A program made the position numbers and the translations under genes. From positions 168,371,824-168,435,823 of the forward strand of contig CM028377.1 of NCBI GenBank assembly GCA_013146195.2: 64,000 nt of DNA, given 5' to 3'. Shown here piece after piece: positions 21,154 to 32,484 of the stretch. How positions within the stretch are numbered: the first letter of the stretch is position 1; every line of letters begins with the position of its first letter. The notes beneath the pieces were generated by a model, which ran no database searches, had not been told where the DNA came from, and saw only the letters and a program-made list of their open reading frames with translations. Source of the stretch: Codonopsis lanceolata (taxonomy: Eukaryota; Streptophyta; Magnoliopsida; Asterales; Campanulaceae).

Positions 21154-22203
21154 TGTTGAATCTTGCATGAAATTAAATTTGCTTAAAATCATTCCACTTG
21201 ATTGTCAGCCAAAAACTTAAAAATATTTTGGTCAGCTTGTAATTGTTTGTCAGTTACTTGTTCGTATGACCATAACGTTCTAAGTTTCAGCCTGCTTTCT
21301 TTATTTGATTAAACTAATATTTGTACTGACACTTTCTCATTTTATGTTTTTGGTAGATATTCTACTAGATATTCTTTCCAAGGATCTTTTGTGATATTGT
21401 GAAGATATATAATCTGTCAAACACATTTTCAAATTCAAAATGTGTTCCTAACGGGTTACTCTTGAAGTTCACCTATAAATACCCACTGGAAGCATTTTTG
21501 AAGATATATAGAAGTCTGAAGCCTTATACTTTCAAGAAATTCTCTGTGTCTTAGTCTTCTTAAAAACCATAGCTAGATAATCTTTCTTGTATAATTCTTT
21601 CTAGTTATTGTTTAGGCAAACACTGAGTGATCCCTTTTCATATCATCTTGTAATCAATCAGTTTGTCTCACGAGTTTGATTGTTTATCAATCATTCTCCA
21701 TAAACACCGGTCTTTTGTTGTACACTAATCCATTAGAGATCAAATAGATTTTTAATAAAATTAGTGCACTTCAAAAATCCAAGTCTAACCAACTTGGTAG
21801 TGGACGTAGCAGTTTAACTGTGAACCACTTTAACTGATTTGTCAGCCATTACTCATACTCTTGCAAACTGACACAACACTTAAAAAGTTTTTCAACTGAT
21901 TAAGTGTCAGCCAGTTTCTAATAATTGTTTGCTTACCTGTTCTAGTAAATTGTTCTTCAGTTTCTTCTTCGTATACAGTGATCTACGTTAAAAACCAACC
22001 TCTTTTGAAAACTGTTGTGTCAGCCAGCTGACCAACTTTCATTAGCATAAGGGATTTTAAAAGTATCAGCCAGCTGACCAATATCAGCTGACTGACAAAA
22101 CAAATTTTCCGTTGCGAACTTTACAAGATTTACAAATCAACCCTCAAAGTTTTAAAAGCCTATTCACCCCCTCTAGCCTTGTTTGTTGCCTACTGGACTT
22201 ACA
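21154..22203 (+). repeat. 5' LTR of the plus-strand Sirevirus-like element
   Basis: Starts TGTTGAATCTTGC and ends TACTGGACTTACA directly before the primer-binding site; about 1050 bp. A TATA-type box, CTATAAATACCC, is near 21472. The word GTCAGC(C/T) recurs many times, often as CAGCTGACTGACA near 22020-22100. The terminal motif (ATTCACCCCCTCTAG ... GGACTTACA) parallels the LTR end at 47150, which supports a family relation. Confidence 0.75.
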
Positions 22204-22205
22204 AT

Positions 22206-22218
22206 TGGTATCAGAGTC
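22206..22218 (+). promoter_or_regulatory. Primer-binding site (tRNA-iMet type)
   Basis: TGGTATCAGAGTC two bases after the LTR end; complementary to the 3' end of initiator methionine tRNA. Confidence 0.88.
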
Positions 22219-22270
22219 TGCTTTTTTTTGAAAAACTATTTTCCAAGCCTAACAGCTTGAAAGCTCGATC

Positions 22271-24022
22271 ATGGCAACTCTAAAAGCTTTTCAATCAAAC
22301 AATGTTACTCAAGTACCCATTTTTGATGAAGATCACTTTTATATTTGGAACTGGAATGAAAGAATTACAAGATATATGAACAATATAAATAAACGATTGA
22401 TGGAATGTGTGAGAGGTGATCCTATGCAACCTATGAAAATCAATACTAAAGTTGGTAAATCTTCTACTGCAAATAATGATACCATAAACCCTCTTGCTCC
22501 TGTAGATGAAGAATATGTCCTCAAACCTCAATCAGAATGGACTAAGGAAGATAAAATTACTGATGGACTGGATGCCAGAGCTGTACACATTCTATCAAGT
22601 GCAGTACCTGATGAAAACTACAAACAAATCTATGAATGTGTGACTGCCAAAGAAATTTGGGATGTTTTTGTTGAATACGTGAAAGGAGACCAAAACACCA
22701 AGGACAACAAACTATATGACTGCATACAAGAGTTTGATGCCTTCAAAAAGGACCCAAAAGAATCATTAAAGAATGCCTACGACAGATTTCTCGAGGTAAG
22801 TAATAGATGTTCCTCTCTTGGTAAAGTCTATAGTATGAAAGATTTGAATATGCGTTTTCTTAGTAGCTTGGGAAGTAGATGGCATGTTAAGGTCACTGCC
22901 ATAAAGGAAGCAAGAGACTTGAACAAAACTTATATACGTAGTCTTGTTGCAAGTCTAAAAATCTATGAAAAAGAAGTTCTCAAAACTCAAGAAATTGAGA
23001 AAATTTTTAAAGGTATATCTCTTCAAGTTGAAGAAGAGACACCCAAAACTTCTACATCTCTGTCAAATGATGACTTTGATGAAGATGAATTTGCTGCTTT
23101 TGCTAGACAATTTAGAAAGTATAAATCTTTTAAAAAGAACTTTCAAAAACCTTCAGCAAACTTTCAAAAGTCTTCCTCAAATCTTCAAAAACCTTCCTCA
23201 AGCTTCCAAAGACCTTCTACTTCAAACTTTCAAAAGCCTTACTTCAAAACTAATGAAGACAAGGTTGAGAAAGAAAAACTGTTATGTTTCAACTGTAGAA
23301 AACCTGGTCATTTTGCTTCAAACTGTCCTTTTACAAAAAATGAGTATTATAAAAGAGCTCTCAGGAATTTTGAAAAACAAAAGGGTTTGGTTGCTGAAGA
23401 TCAAAATCTTGCAACATGGATTGAGACAGATTCTGAAGATGAATCTGCTGATTTTGAGCAAGAAGCAAATCTGTGTCTTGTTGCAGAATCAGCAATATAT
23501 GATTCAGAAAATGAGTTTCCTAGTCCAAAATATTCAAATGAGTCTGATAATGAGCTGTCAAGCTCACCTATTACAAACCACAAGCTGACCAGGGTCATCA
23601 AACCTGATCAGTTTGTGGTGAAGAAAATAGGAAATGGATTTTATGGACAAGGAATCATAAGTCAGCCAGAAAGAAAAATCAAGTCAACTTCTTCAAGGAC
23701 TGCTGACATCAAAATAAGCAATATGTCAAAAAGGCAGGAGGAGAAGGTTACTGACTCAAGTGTTGATGATTTGCTGGAACAAATGCAAGAAATGTATTCC
23801 AAGTTTGAAACACTTAAAAGAATCCATGTTTCTTTATCTGGTGATTTTAAAAGAATTTTTGAAGAAAACTGTGAGCTTCAAAAGATCAATGAGCTTTACA
23901 AGGTTCACAAAAAATTGCTGCAACTTAAAAGCATCAATGAAAAACATGAGATTCAAGCAAAAATCTTGGATGCCCAGTTGCGACCTTGTAGAAAGAAATC
24001 TTCGACCGACCAATGTTGTTGA
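22271..24022 (+). CDS. gag: gag polyprotein, 583 codons, intact
   Basis: Gag forms the particle and packages element RNA. The ATG at 22271 is the first after the primer-binding site. Residues about 15-240 form the UBN2-type copia gag domain (motifs FYIWNWNERITRYM, AKEIWDVFVEYVKG, SSLGSRWHVKV). Residues about 290-330 hold repeated F-Q-K-P-S units rich in Ser, Lys and Pro. A zinc knuckle of the C-x2-C-x4-H-x4-C type (CFNCRKPGHFASNC) starts at residue 339. The C-terminal part is acidic, then coiled-coil (residues about 490-570). In Sireviruses gag is unusually long, which fits. The frame then breaks before pol. It is the only long retrotransposon gene in the window without an internal stop. Confidence 0.88.
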   Translation: MATLKAFQSNNVTQVPIFDEDHFYIWNWNERITRYMNNINKRLMECVRGDPMQPMKINTKVGKSSTANNDTINPLAPVDEEYVLKPQSEWTKEDKITDGLDARAVHILSSAVPDENYKQIYECVTAKEIWDVFVEYVKGDQNTKDNKLYDCIQEFDAFKKDPKESLKNAYDRFLEVSNRCSSLGKVYSMKDLNMRFLSSLGSRWHVKVTAIKEARDLNKTYIRSLVASLKIYEKEVLKTQEIEKIFKGISLQVEEETPKTSTSLSNDDFDEDEFAAFARQFRKYKSFKKNFQKPSANFQKSSSNLQKPSSSFQRPSTSNFQKPYFKTNEDKVEKEKLLCFNCRKPGHFASNCPFTKNEYYKRALRNFEKQKGLVAEDQNLATWIETDSEDESADFEQEANLCLVAESAIYDSENEFPSPKYSNESDNELSSSPITNHKLTRVIKPDQFVVKKIGNGFYGQGIISQPERKIKSTSSRTADIKISNMSKRQEEKVTDSSVDDLLEQMQEMYSKFETLKRIHVSLSGDFKRIFEENCELQKINELYKVHKKLLQLKSINEKHEIQAKILDAQLRPCRKKSSTDQCC

Positions 24023-24320
24023 TACTTACTCAAAGTCAAAAGCTGTGTAGAAACCATCATCGATCAACAGAGAAAAGTCATGAAGACCAACATGGTCTTG
24101 GATACTCAAAGGATGATGAAGGCGTGATATCGAGGCAGTCGAAATGGTGGACCTAAGATTACGCTCAAAAGGACAAGGGATTAGTTTATAATCTTGTGCC
24201 ATTCACATATCCCAAAAACATGAATCACTCAAGGGTCCATTAACAAAAGGATAAAATTGAACAATGGCAGTTTTCATCTTACGGTCACAAACCTCAAAAT
24301 GATCAACTAAATCACAAGCG

Positions 24321-24371
24321 ACAAATGTCGGTCACAAATGTCGGTCAAGCGACAAATGTCGACAAATGTCG
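24321..24371 (+). repeat. Four copies of ACAAATGTCG in 51 bases
   Basis: Copies start at 24321, 24334, 24352 and 24362. They lie between gag and the second zinc knuckle. It looks like a recent slippage expansion, or a consensus error. Confidence 0.8.
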
Positions 24372-24479
24372 GCGGATGACAAAGAGTAGGATTCAGAAGA
24401 AAGGCAACTAACAAGTTCAAGCCAATAAATTTTGTTGTTTCTAAGACCTCTAAACTGAGTCATAAGGAATCAAATAATT

Positions 24480-26090
24480 CACCTCAAATGACTAATAAAC
24501 CTGGTTATCACAAGTGTAATATTTGTTATACTTTTGGTCATCAGTCTCATAAATGCTTGTATAGATTTAAACCTACTGACAGAATCAAGATGCCAAACTT
24601 CAGGCATGTTTGGTTACCTAAGAAAACTAACCCTTTGGACCCAAAAGTATAAAGGGTACCATGATTTAAATATTCATATTTCAGGTATGCTTAATGGCAG
24701 ATGATCAATCAAGCGATATATGGATATTAGGCGATGGATGCTCCGGACACATGGTGGATCGGTGAACTTCTTCTTGACATTATTTGCGACGAAAGGACCT
24801 TCTATCATTTTTGGAGACAACTCAAAAGGAAAGACTATTGGTTATGGATCCATTATCAGAGGATCTGTAATAATTGAAAATGTCTCATTGGTACAAGGTT
24901 TGAAACACAATCTTCTAAGTATCTCACAATTCTGTGATAAAGGTATGAGCTGCTCCTTCTCTTCCACACACTGTTTTATCAAAAATAGCATCACAAATGA
25001 AATTTTACTCACTGGTTCTAGAAAAAGAAATTTTTTTGCTATTGATTTACTCTCTTTAAATAACAGTACTCAAATTTGTTTGGTAGCAAATAATACTTCA
25101 AAAACCTCATGGCTTTGGCATAAAAGACTTTCACATTTCAACTTTAAATATCTTTCAAAACTTTCAAAAGGAGACTTGGTGAAAGGTTTGCCATCCATAA
25201 ATTTTCCTACTGACAAAAAATGTGATGCTTGTATTGTGGGAAAAATAACAAAAACCTCTTTCAAACCTTAACCATGTCTTTCAACCAAAAGAATTCTTGA
25301 ACTTCTACATATGGATTTATTTGGTCCTATTACTACTGCAAGTTTAGGAGGAAACATGTATACTTTGGTTGTTGTGGATGATTACTCGGTATACATGGGT
25401 TGAAATGATGCAATCAAAGATGAAACTTACAGCATTCTCACTTCCCTGATTGAAATCTTCAAACTCAAAAGGAATGTGAGATTATAAGTGTTAGGATGCG
25501 ATAATGGTACGAAATTCAAGAACCTTGGCATGGACACATCTTGTGATGATCATGGAATTGATCATAATTTCTCGATAGTTAGAACACCACTGACAAAATG
25601 GTATAGCTAAAAGAAAGAAACGAGGACGATTGAAGCGGGTAAAACAATGTTAGCGAAAGCAAAATTACCAAAATATTTTGGGCGAAAGGCATCAACATGC
25701 ATGTTTTACTCAAAGCAGCATCTCTCATAAACAAGTTTCATGGTAAGACTCCACATGAAATATGGAGAGGTAGAACACCTAACATTGCTTTCTTTAAAAT
25801 CTTTGGGTGCAAATGCTTCATTCACTACAATGGTGGTGATTACGAGAGGTAAATTTGATGAAAAAGTCGATGAAGGTATTTTTTGTTGGTTATGCCAAGC
25901 ATAGTAAAGAGCTTATAGAGTTTATAATAGAAAAACTCAAGTAATTGTTGAATCTATGCATATTACTTTTGATGAATCAATTTATTTGAGTCTGCTAAGA
26001 TTCCTGATGTTACTAACAATTTTGAGATTTTGAGACATGAAACAATGTTGGTTCAACTCAAAATAATCCCTCATCCTCCACTCCTCTCCT
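24480..26090 (+). pseudogene. pol of the plus-strand Sirevirus-like element: protease, pre-integrase, integrase
   Basis: Pieces in order: a second zinc knuckle CNICYTFGHQSHKC near 24515-24556; the protease start SSDIWILGDGCSGHM near 24709-24753, in which the catalytic D-S-G reads G-D-G; the GAG-pre-integrase stretch with QGLKHNLLSISQFCDKG and WHKRLSHFNF (24893-25264); integrase debris from 25300. The conserved integrase motif near 25590-25680 reads with K where the catalytic Glu of copia integrases is expected, and in a shifted frame. Several frameshifts and stops occur. RT and RNase H lie beyond the gap. Confidence 0.82.
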
Positions 26091-26190
26091 NNNNNNNNNN
26101 NNNNNNNNNNNNNNNNNNNNNNNNNNNNNNNNNNNNNNNNNNNNNNNNNNNNNNNNNNNNNNNNNNNNNNNNNNNNNNNNNNNNNNNNNN
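26091..26190. other. Assembly gap of 100 N
   Basis: Exactly 100 N, the usual placeholder for a gap of unknown size. Left of it is Sirevirus integrase; right of it is unrelated sequence, so the missing piece is at least the rest of that element. Confidence 0.98.
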
Positions 26191-27560
26191 TCAACCTCGA
26201 CAAGCTCAGTACTACGCTGAGCCGTCTATCAACTAATGCTTCCCTCTCGGTAGGCTAAATTTGAAACGAAATGACCTGAGCAAAAATAGGGCAAAAAAAC
26301 ATAAAAAAATAATAAGGGATCGCTAGTTTGAGAAAGGGCGGCCTAGACAAAAAGGTAGAGCACAAAAAAATATATTAAAAAATAAAAATAAATAAAATAA
26401 TAAAAATAATAATAATAAAAAGGAGGGAAGGCATTATTTGAAGCCACCTCAGTCTTGACACATCGGAGGCTTGGTGACGAGAGAGAAAAACCACGACAAA
26501 GCGACTCATATTAAAACACTAAAATATAGATTTTCAGGTCTGAGGTACAACTTAGGAATACTTATTAAAACGTCATATTATACATTATTTGCATTATGCG
26601 TATCTACATCTTTATACTACTTTGTTTTTCCCCGAAGCGATTCCTTTTCTTGCGGCCTTCGGCGGTCTATCAATACTGCGGCGTCCGCAGAAGCCGGGCC
26701 ATGCCGGCGCTTGAAAAGCCTAGACTTCATCGGCGTAAAGCGCGGATGTGTCCCTCTTCATCATCGGCATCTCGTTCTCTGAACGCCGTATTGCTCGGAC
26801 CCTCTTCATCATTCGAGACCGGCACCCCATCGGGAGGGAGGAAGCGACTTATCTCGTTCCATGGGTTGTCACTTGGCAAGCTTCGGCCGCGGAGGCTCGT
26901 GACCACAGTTCTCGAGCGTGCCCCAACTTTCGAGGAGGAGGAGCGGTAGCTTCTTGTTCCCATGGGTTATGTTGTTGACCAAAATCACTCAATCTGGGAT
27001 GTATTCTTTGGGACCAGCGGCCAGATCGGGGCGTCCAGAAGTATCAAGGCAGGCAATCGAGTGCGCCTCACAGAGGCAGAGGAACACAACCACGAGCTAT
27101 CAATGTCTCGCCTACTTCCAGCGGCGAGCATCCTCATTGGTTATATGACGGCCGGCAAATGTCTCGGTACATCTTAGAATGGCGCGAGCGGCCCGGCTGC
27201 TACCGTAACCCAGCTAAATACAGGGACATGGCGTATAATCGGAATATGGGTATGCTACCTCCGATCTTCGGCATCTCAGAGCCACATGCCAGTGGTGGGA
27301 CCCGGGCGATCGTCGGTAAGCTCCCTTCCCATGTATATAGGGCGGGAGGTGTCGAGATCACTTGCTCCCTTCAAATTGCCTTGAAGATCGGTCAGGTTGG
27401 TAAAAGATGTCAGATAAAGGCCAAACATGACCAACGGCTATACTCATCGGAGTGGCGAAGAAAAGTCGGATCTCGGTGGTGGACGACCCAGATTATATCC
27501 ATCGAGCCTGGCGATAAAGTGATCGGCCAGTCAATATCGAATAATTAGTGCAGGGGAAAA
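26191..27560. other. Unassigned sequence right of the gap
   Basis: GC-richer than its neighbours (26640-27520). Both strands have medium open frames, the longest being 27159-27548 (+) and 26727-26963 (-), none recognisable. AT-rich low-complexity sequence lies at 26340-26430. It may be the decayed 3' part of the antisense ORF or residual pol. Confidence 0.4.
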
Positions 27561-27673
27561 TGCGCGCATTCCATAAAATGATGGATCATAAGGAGCTCGA
27601 ACGGCGTAGAACTGAACGAGGAAGTGCTCTTAGCACGTGAATCAGAATAGGAGCTACTGCAGGGAGGCTTGAT

Positions 27674-28210
27674 TCATTCAACGACAAAAGCGGTCGAGGC
27701 AGTGAAAGTCTCGCCAAAATCACTTAGGAACAATGTTATTGGCGATCCAGAGCACATAATGCCAAGTACATGACACTCATCTACTAATCGGGTAGACCAA
27801 CTATCGAAATATCTCCTACCAAGCAAAGAAAAGTCTTTGTTAATCTCGCCGTGATAGTCCACGTCATCTTTAATGTATTACATCGAGGCTCGGGAAGAAC
27901 CATCAAATTGAAAGATTCCCCATTATAAAATCATGGAGTAGCTCTGGGGTAGAATTGAAAGAGCTCCCGAATAGCCATGTCGGGCGCCTACGTAGGCGGG
28001 GTACCGATCGGCAGTAGGTGCCACCCCGCAGCAGAACTCCTCGAATGTGGGACACGTCTCGTTCATGCCAAAAATTAAACAAGTGATCCTCGGGGAGACC
28101 AAACACAGCGGCTCCCTCAGCATGTCCCAATTAATTATGACATTCGCCAGGGATAGAAGGCACCTAAAAGCCGAAAAGATGCTCAAACCAATCCCTTCGT
28201 CGGATCGCAA
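27674..28210 (-). pseudogene. Antisense ORF remnant with a PMD/DUF7745-like N-terminal part
   Basis: Read on the minus strand from 28210. The segment RITCLIFGMNETCPTFEEFC followed by a short spacer and a PAYVGARHGYSG stretch resembles the opening of plant-mobile-domain-like proteins, where a hydrophobic F-G-x-x-x-x-x-P-T-x-E-E motif is typical. The frame is shifted once near 27900 and continues in degraded form to 27674. It has the same orientation as the better kept PMD gene at 29078-30841 and may be a duplicate of it. Function is unknown; the family is linked to transposon silencing in host copies and is common inside transposons. Confidence 0.4.
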
Positions 28211-28491
28211 AGAAAGGATCGAATCGAGTCATTTTAAGTAAATTTCAATTTCGAGCGCAGTAGGAATGCGGGCGACCATTTATAAGAGATCTGAAATGTT
28301 GTTATATTGAAAAGAGCTATGGCGAGGAAAAACCAGAAAATTTGGTGAATTAGAAAGAAGGAATGAAATGAATCGGTGAAGAAGCGAGGCTTGGCGGTTC
28401 CGTCGAATTTATCACAGTGAATTGAGAAAAGCAGACGATTCGGCCCGCGGTGCCCAACAGTGAAGAAAAACGGTCTGCAGGAAAACTATGA

Positions 28492-28545
28492 GTGCCACCA
28501 AGAAGCTTCTTGGTGCCGCACCAGGTCCTTATGGTGGCACCAAGA
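28492..28545 (+). repeat. Paired hairpin motif, degenerate copy of the one in the LTR at 33784
   Basis: CTTGGTGCCGCACCAGG (28509-28525) and TGGTGGCACCAAG (28532-28544), preceded by GTGCCACCAAG. The same two hairpins in the same order occur at 33784-33821 inside the Tat-like LTR. A CTGCAGG word upstream is shared too. This suggests 28440-28600 is a fragment of a related LTR. Confidence 0.6.
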
Positions 28546-29077
28546 ATGTCATTGTGTTGTGAAAATTCTGCCGGTATCTGGTTTGGTGATCAGACATTCG
28601 CTATTCTGTGTTTGATCGCGAAAAAAAGGAGGCCTATGAAGAGCGACTACGAGCAGGCTCAGGCCAGCGAGGTGAAAGGATAAGAAATTTGGTCATTTTC
28701 CGTTCACGATATCACTCGAAAAGCCGCTTTAATCCAAAGGTGTATTCTTAAAAATCCCTTTCCTTAAAAGTCTGACGTGCCATTACATTTTAGATGTCCG
28801 GTATAGTTTTATTTTTTGTGTGAATTTATTTTTGCATGTGTAACATATTTCATCATATACATTATATTGCATTATATTATACTGTCTGTACAGGTTTCTT
28901 TTACAAAAAAAAAAATAAAATACAAAATACAAAAATATAAAAATATAAAAAAAAAAAGAAAGGGAAAGATACTAATGTTCGCAGGAATCCAAAGCTAATG
29001 TGCTCGGGGACGGTGACTTACGGGAAAAACGACCACCCATGACCACAGGACCGTCGTGCCACGGTTCGGATCCCGAC

Positions 29078-30841
29078 CTACGCGGCGCGGCTTGACCCAA
29101 TATCATCATCATCATCATCATCATCATCGTCACCTCGCCGATGCGGGCGCCCGCTTTTGCTCCCCCATGAGAATTCATCAGCCAATTTATGATACAGTTT
29201 GTTGATGCTAAAAATGCCCCGCAACAGCTTCTTATAAGTAGACACGTTCACCTGAAAAAAAATGAATAAAAAATATATATATAATAAAAAAAATGTTAGT
29301 CACAAAAAAAAATAATAAAAAAATAATAAAAAAAATATATATGAATAAAGAAAAAAAAGAGACAATAAAGGTGGATGTGTCTACCGAACAAGCCTGCTCC
29401 GGGACACGACGCTCTTCCGGGATCTCGACGTCAGGAAGAACCTGCTCTACTAAGCCACCGCCCCACTCATACTGGAAAGTAGAGAAAATGTCATCGAGCT
29501 CGTAAACATCGGGTTCTCGTCGAGAAATGAAGAAGACGACCACGGCTGGCGAAGCATCGAATGCCGCTGGGCACGGCAGGGAGCGAGGAGGAGGGATGCT
29601 GGCTCTAATCTCAGGAAATCCTCGTATGCCATCACTGGATAGTCTGTCGCGGGAATGAGGTATTTCCCCAAGTATTGTTGTCGGTTGAGCAGTCGATCGG
29701 GCTCTATCACCCAAGAAGGAGGCCAAGGAGGCACCACTGGAGCCACTAGAAAAGACTGGTGCTGACGGTTCACCCGCTCGCCCATATATAAAGAATCCAC
29801 CATGATAGAAACCATCAATATTCGGCAGCGGCTGAACATCAAAGTAGTGGAATAGTAACCCTCCAGGCCCTCCCAGGGAAAGAAGTGCACCGAACCAGGA
29901 CTCGAGCCAACAATTCGCTCCAGCACTCTTTCCCTATCATTACAACCATCGTCCTCGGCCGGATCCACCCTATTGCTATCAACATCTTGGGACATGTATG
30001 GAGGTGGTAAACTTCGCCGAATGAGGCGACCCGGCGAAAATCTGAAAAATGAAAAGGCCCAGACCTGCAAAAAAAAAAAAAGAGAGAAAAAAATAAATAT
30101 GTTGTCAATAAAAATATATATGTAAATAAAAAAAATGATACAAAAAAAAGAGAGAGAGAGATAGAAAAAAAGCGAGGAAAAAGGCATGTACCTCCCAGCA
30201 GGGCAAACCCATTCGAGTCGGCGAGTCATTCGGTGGCCACTATCCATAGAGGCATACGGCCAAACCCTGTCCCGATCATACAAAGGGATCCGATCAAAAT
30301 CCGCCCGGACAAGCGGGACGGAAACTCTAAGGGTGACAGAGGAGTTGGCAAAGAGCGACGTGCCAAGAAAGAAGAACAGAAATGCTCTTGCCACTCGAGT
30401 TACGGCATCGTCATCATCAGCCAGCACCCGCCCGGCATTATTAAGAAGCCACTTCCGAACGCTGCTAATAAAGATCTCATCCGTTGATTTGAAACGGGGC
30501 TCGAAACCCAGGAGGTCCACAACCTCCTCCCTACGATGTCGGAGAGTAAAGTTAGGGGCCATGGTCTCCCCTATGATGGTAGGGATTCCCGTGATCGCAG
30601 CGAAGTCACACGGGGTCATGGTCGCCTCCCCCCAGCTGAAATGAAAGGTATGGGTGGTGTCCCACCAGAAGTCCCTGAGCACGTCAAAAATGGGAAGATA
30701 GCTGGTAAAGTGGGTGAAGGAGTGCATGAAGACGCTGAAACCTGAACCCTCCACCAACAACTTTGCCGCCTCGGGTAGCATGGCGTAAATCTCAACCACA
30801 TCAGTACGTGATACCCGCATTCTCTCAAATTCCCTGCGAAC
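29078..30841 (-). pseudogene. Antisense plant mobile domain (PMD) gene with introns, frameshifted
   Basis: On the minus strand the exon starting at 30841 follows a pyrimidine tract and CAG. It encodes the PMD core: FWWDTTHTFHFSWGEATMTP with CDFAAITGIP (about 30590-30680) and later VWAFSFFRFSPGR and YMGERVNRQ (about 29760-30064). A putative intron lies at 30065-30191; its 127 bases are not a multiple of three although the frame stays open through it, so the donor is uncertain. A second intron at 29252-29394 has GT/AG ends and phase 0 on both sides. The last exon runs to a TAG at 29078-29080 and includes nine Asp codons. A frameshift near 29520-29550 breaks the gene. PMD proteins (MAIN/MAIL family) act in nuclear gene silencing; transposon copies have unknown roles. 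Confidence 0.7.
29099..29128. repeat. (ATC)n microsatellite inside the PMD gene
   Basis: About nine trinucleotides. On the minus strand it encodes an Asp run near the C-terminus of the PMD protein. Confidence 0.9.
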
Positions 30842-31012
30842 CTGAAAAAGAAAAAAAAAAAAGGGTAAGCCCTCTACCCTTATTTTCTTCTCTGTACAGT
30901 CTTTTAAATAAGCAAAAGTAAATAAATAATGAACATATTGCATGCTTTATACTTCATGATTTTTTTTAATAACAATAAATTCTTTTAGCATAAAAAATAT
31001 ATATATATATAA

Positions 31013-31052
<40 letters not shown>

Positions 31053-31949
31053 AAATCTTGTTCATAACAAAAAGCAAATAAATAATTCTTTAAATTGTCA
31101 CATACCATTTTCATACATGTACATAAATTTACATAAAAATAAACATCATTCTTTTACATAAAAAAAAAAACAAGCGTAGAAATCTACATGTTGTACATAC
31201 ATACTGTATTCTTTCAGAAAAGAAAAAAAAACAATTTTTTTTGTGTAGTTTATTTTGCATATACATAATTAATTTTGCATCTTAAATATCATAAAAATGC
31301 ATATTAGGACTGCATTTGCCATGTGTATAATAAAGTGTGAAAAATTCATGCATCATCTTAAAGTTGTTTCACATTGCATCTGCATCAAGTAGAATAATTC
31401 ATGCATCCATTATGTGCATTTCATTTGTCCAATAAGCTGCCATAGGGGTACGCTAAAAAGGAAATAAAGTACCACCAATCATCAAAATAAATATCTTTGT
31501 GGCATTTACTATACCCCTGCAGCAGTTGCATGCTTGAAAAATAAATCTAAGGGCATGAAAAATATCTGTTTTATCCCGTTTTTATCCGAAAATATGCCCA
31601 AAATGCGTTTCGGAAAAATTTAATTTGTACTCCGAATATTCCGTTTCGCGATTCTATTGCGTGCAAAAATGTGATTTAGCATAAAACATGCATCATATAG
31701 CCTCATTTGCATTTAGAATATAAACCATGCATAGTAGGGTCAAATAGTGACCACTAGTTCAAATCATGCATCGCAAAAATAAATCATATAAATTTCATAC
31801 ATTATCACTTAATTACATAATTTAGGCATAAATAAGACATGCATATGCATTACTAATAAAGTCAAGAGTGCTCCAAAGGTTCCAAACAGTGCAGAAATTT
31901 AGCAGATCTGAAGTATAGCCAGGAAAATTTCGAGAAAAAGAAAAATCTT
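30842..31949. other. AT-rich noncoding stretch, possibly the first intron of the PMD gene
   Basis: No ORF of interest. ATGCAT and CATGCA words are frequent from 31280 to 31860. It is bounded on the minus strand by a CT|GTAAGA donor-like site near 31950 and by the TTTTTTTCAG acceptor at 30842. The phases do not match directly, so an extra exon or decay must be assumed. Confidence 0.4.
31010..31052. repeat. (ATA/AAT)n microsatellite
   Basis: About a dozen AAT units, in the AT-rich stretch between the PMD exon and the possible first exon. Confidence 0.9.
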
Positions 31950-32126
31950 ACAGTGGTGAGAGGAAGATTGGACACGTGAGTGTTCCGATCCTCGAGAATG
32001 TTGCCCATCGTTAAGTAGAATACAATTGAGTTTATTCCGGACCAAGCGAGGAGGTTCTCTCCTCCTCTCGCCAGATTCTGGGTGCATCGGTGTCTTCCCC
32101 TTCCTGGATCGTGAAGAAGACGCCAT
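31950..32126 (-). CDS. Possible first exon of the antisense PMD gene
   Basis: An ATG at 32126 on the minus strand opens a basic, Ser/Arg-rich 59-codon segment (MASSSRSRKGKTPMHPESGE) that ends at a donor-like CT|GTAAGA. Basic N-termini of this style are common ahead of PMD-like domains in transposon-borne genes. The distance to the next recognised exon is 1.1 kb. Attribution to the same gene is inference from strand, spacing and splice-like signal. Confidence 0.35.
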
Positions 32127-32484
32127 CTGTTAAGTAGAACACTGAAATTGGCGAAAGAAAATTGAGAAAATGAGCGAAAATAAAGAATAAAAAAAGAAGG
32201 AAGCAACAACAACAATGGTGATGAGCAGAAGAAAGGAAAAGGAAGAAGAAAAGAAAAGAGAAGTAGTAGCTTCTCTCCTTCCATTCCCGGCCATATAAGG
32301 GGAGAAAAAGGGAATTTTCCCTTTTTCCCCTCCAAAGTTTGAAGCTGCGACACTTTGGTCCTCAAGTTTCAAAATTTTCAAAATGGTCCCTGAGCCTAAC
32401 GGAAAGTTAGCAAAGTTAATCTTGTTAACCAAAATTGACGACCATTCACCGGAGGACAAAGAAAATAATATCCCCAGCGGGTCG

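Larger units (their letters stand above)
21154..26090 (+). mobile_element. Sirevirus-like Ty1/copia element, 5' half, cut by an assembly gap
   Basis: Order on the plus strand: LTR (21154-22203), primer-binding site, gag, protease, GAG-pre-integrase and integrase, with the sequence lost in the N gap at 26091. Gag is a long open frame but pol is heavily frameshifted. No TSD or 3' LTR can be seen. A related element lies on the minus strand at 47150-56536. The long LTR, the large gag and the third-ORF-bearing relative favour the Sirevirus group. Confidence 0.8.

Noticed and set aside
22965..23588. 207-codon plus-strand frame with Leu/Lys repeats
   Set aside because: Alternative frame of the intact gag.
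30186..30644. 152-codon plus-strand frame
   Set aside because: Complement of the PMD exon; no similarity of its own.
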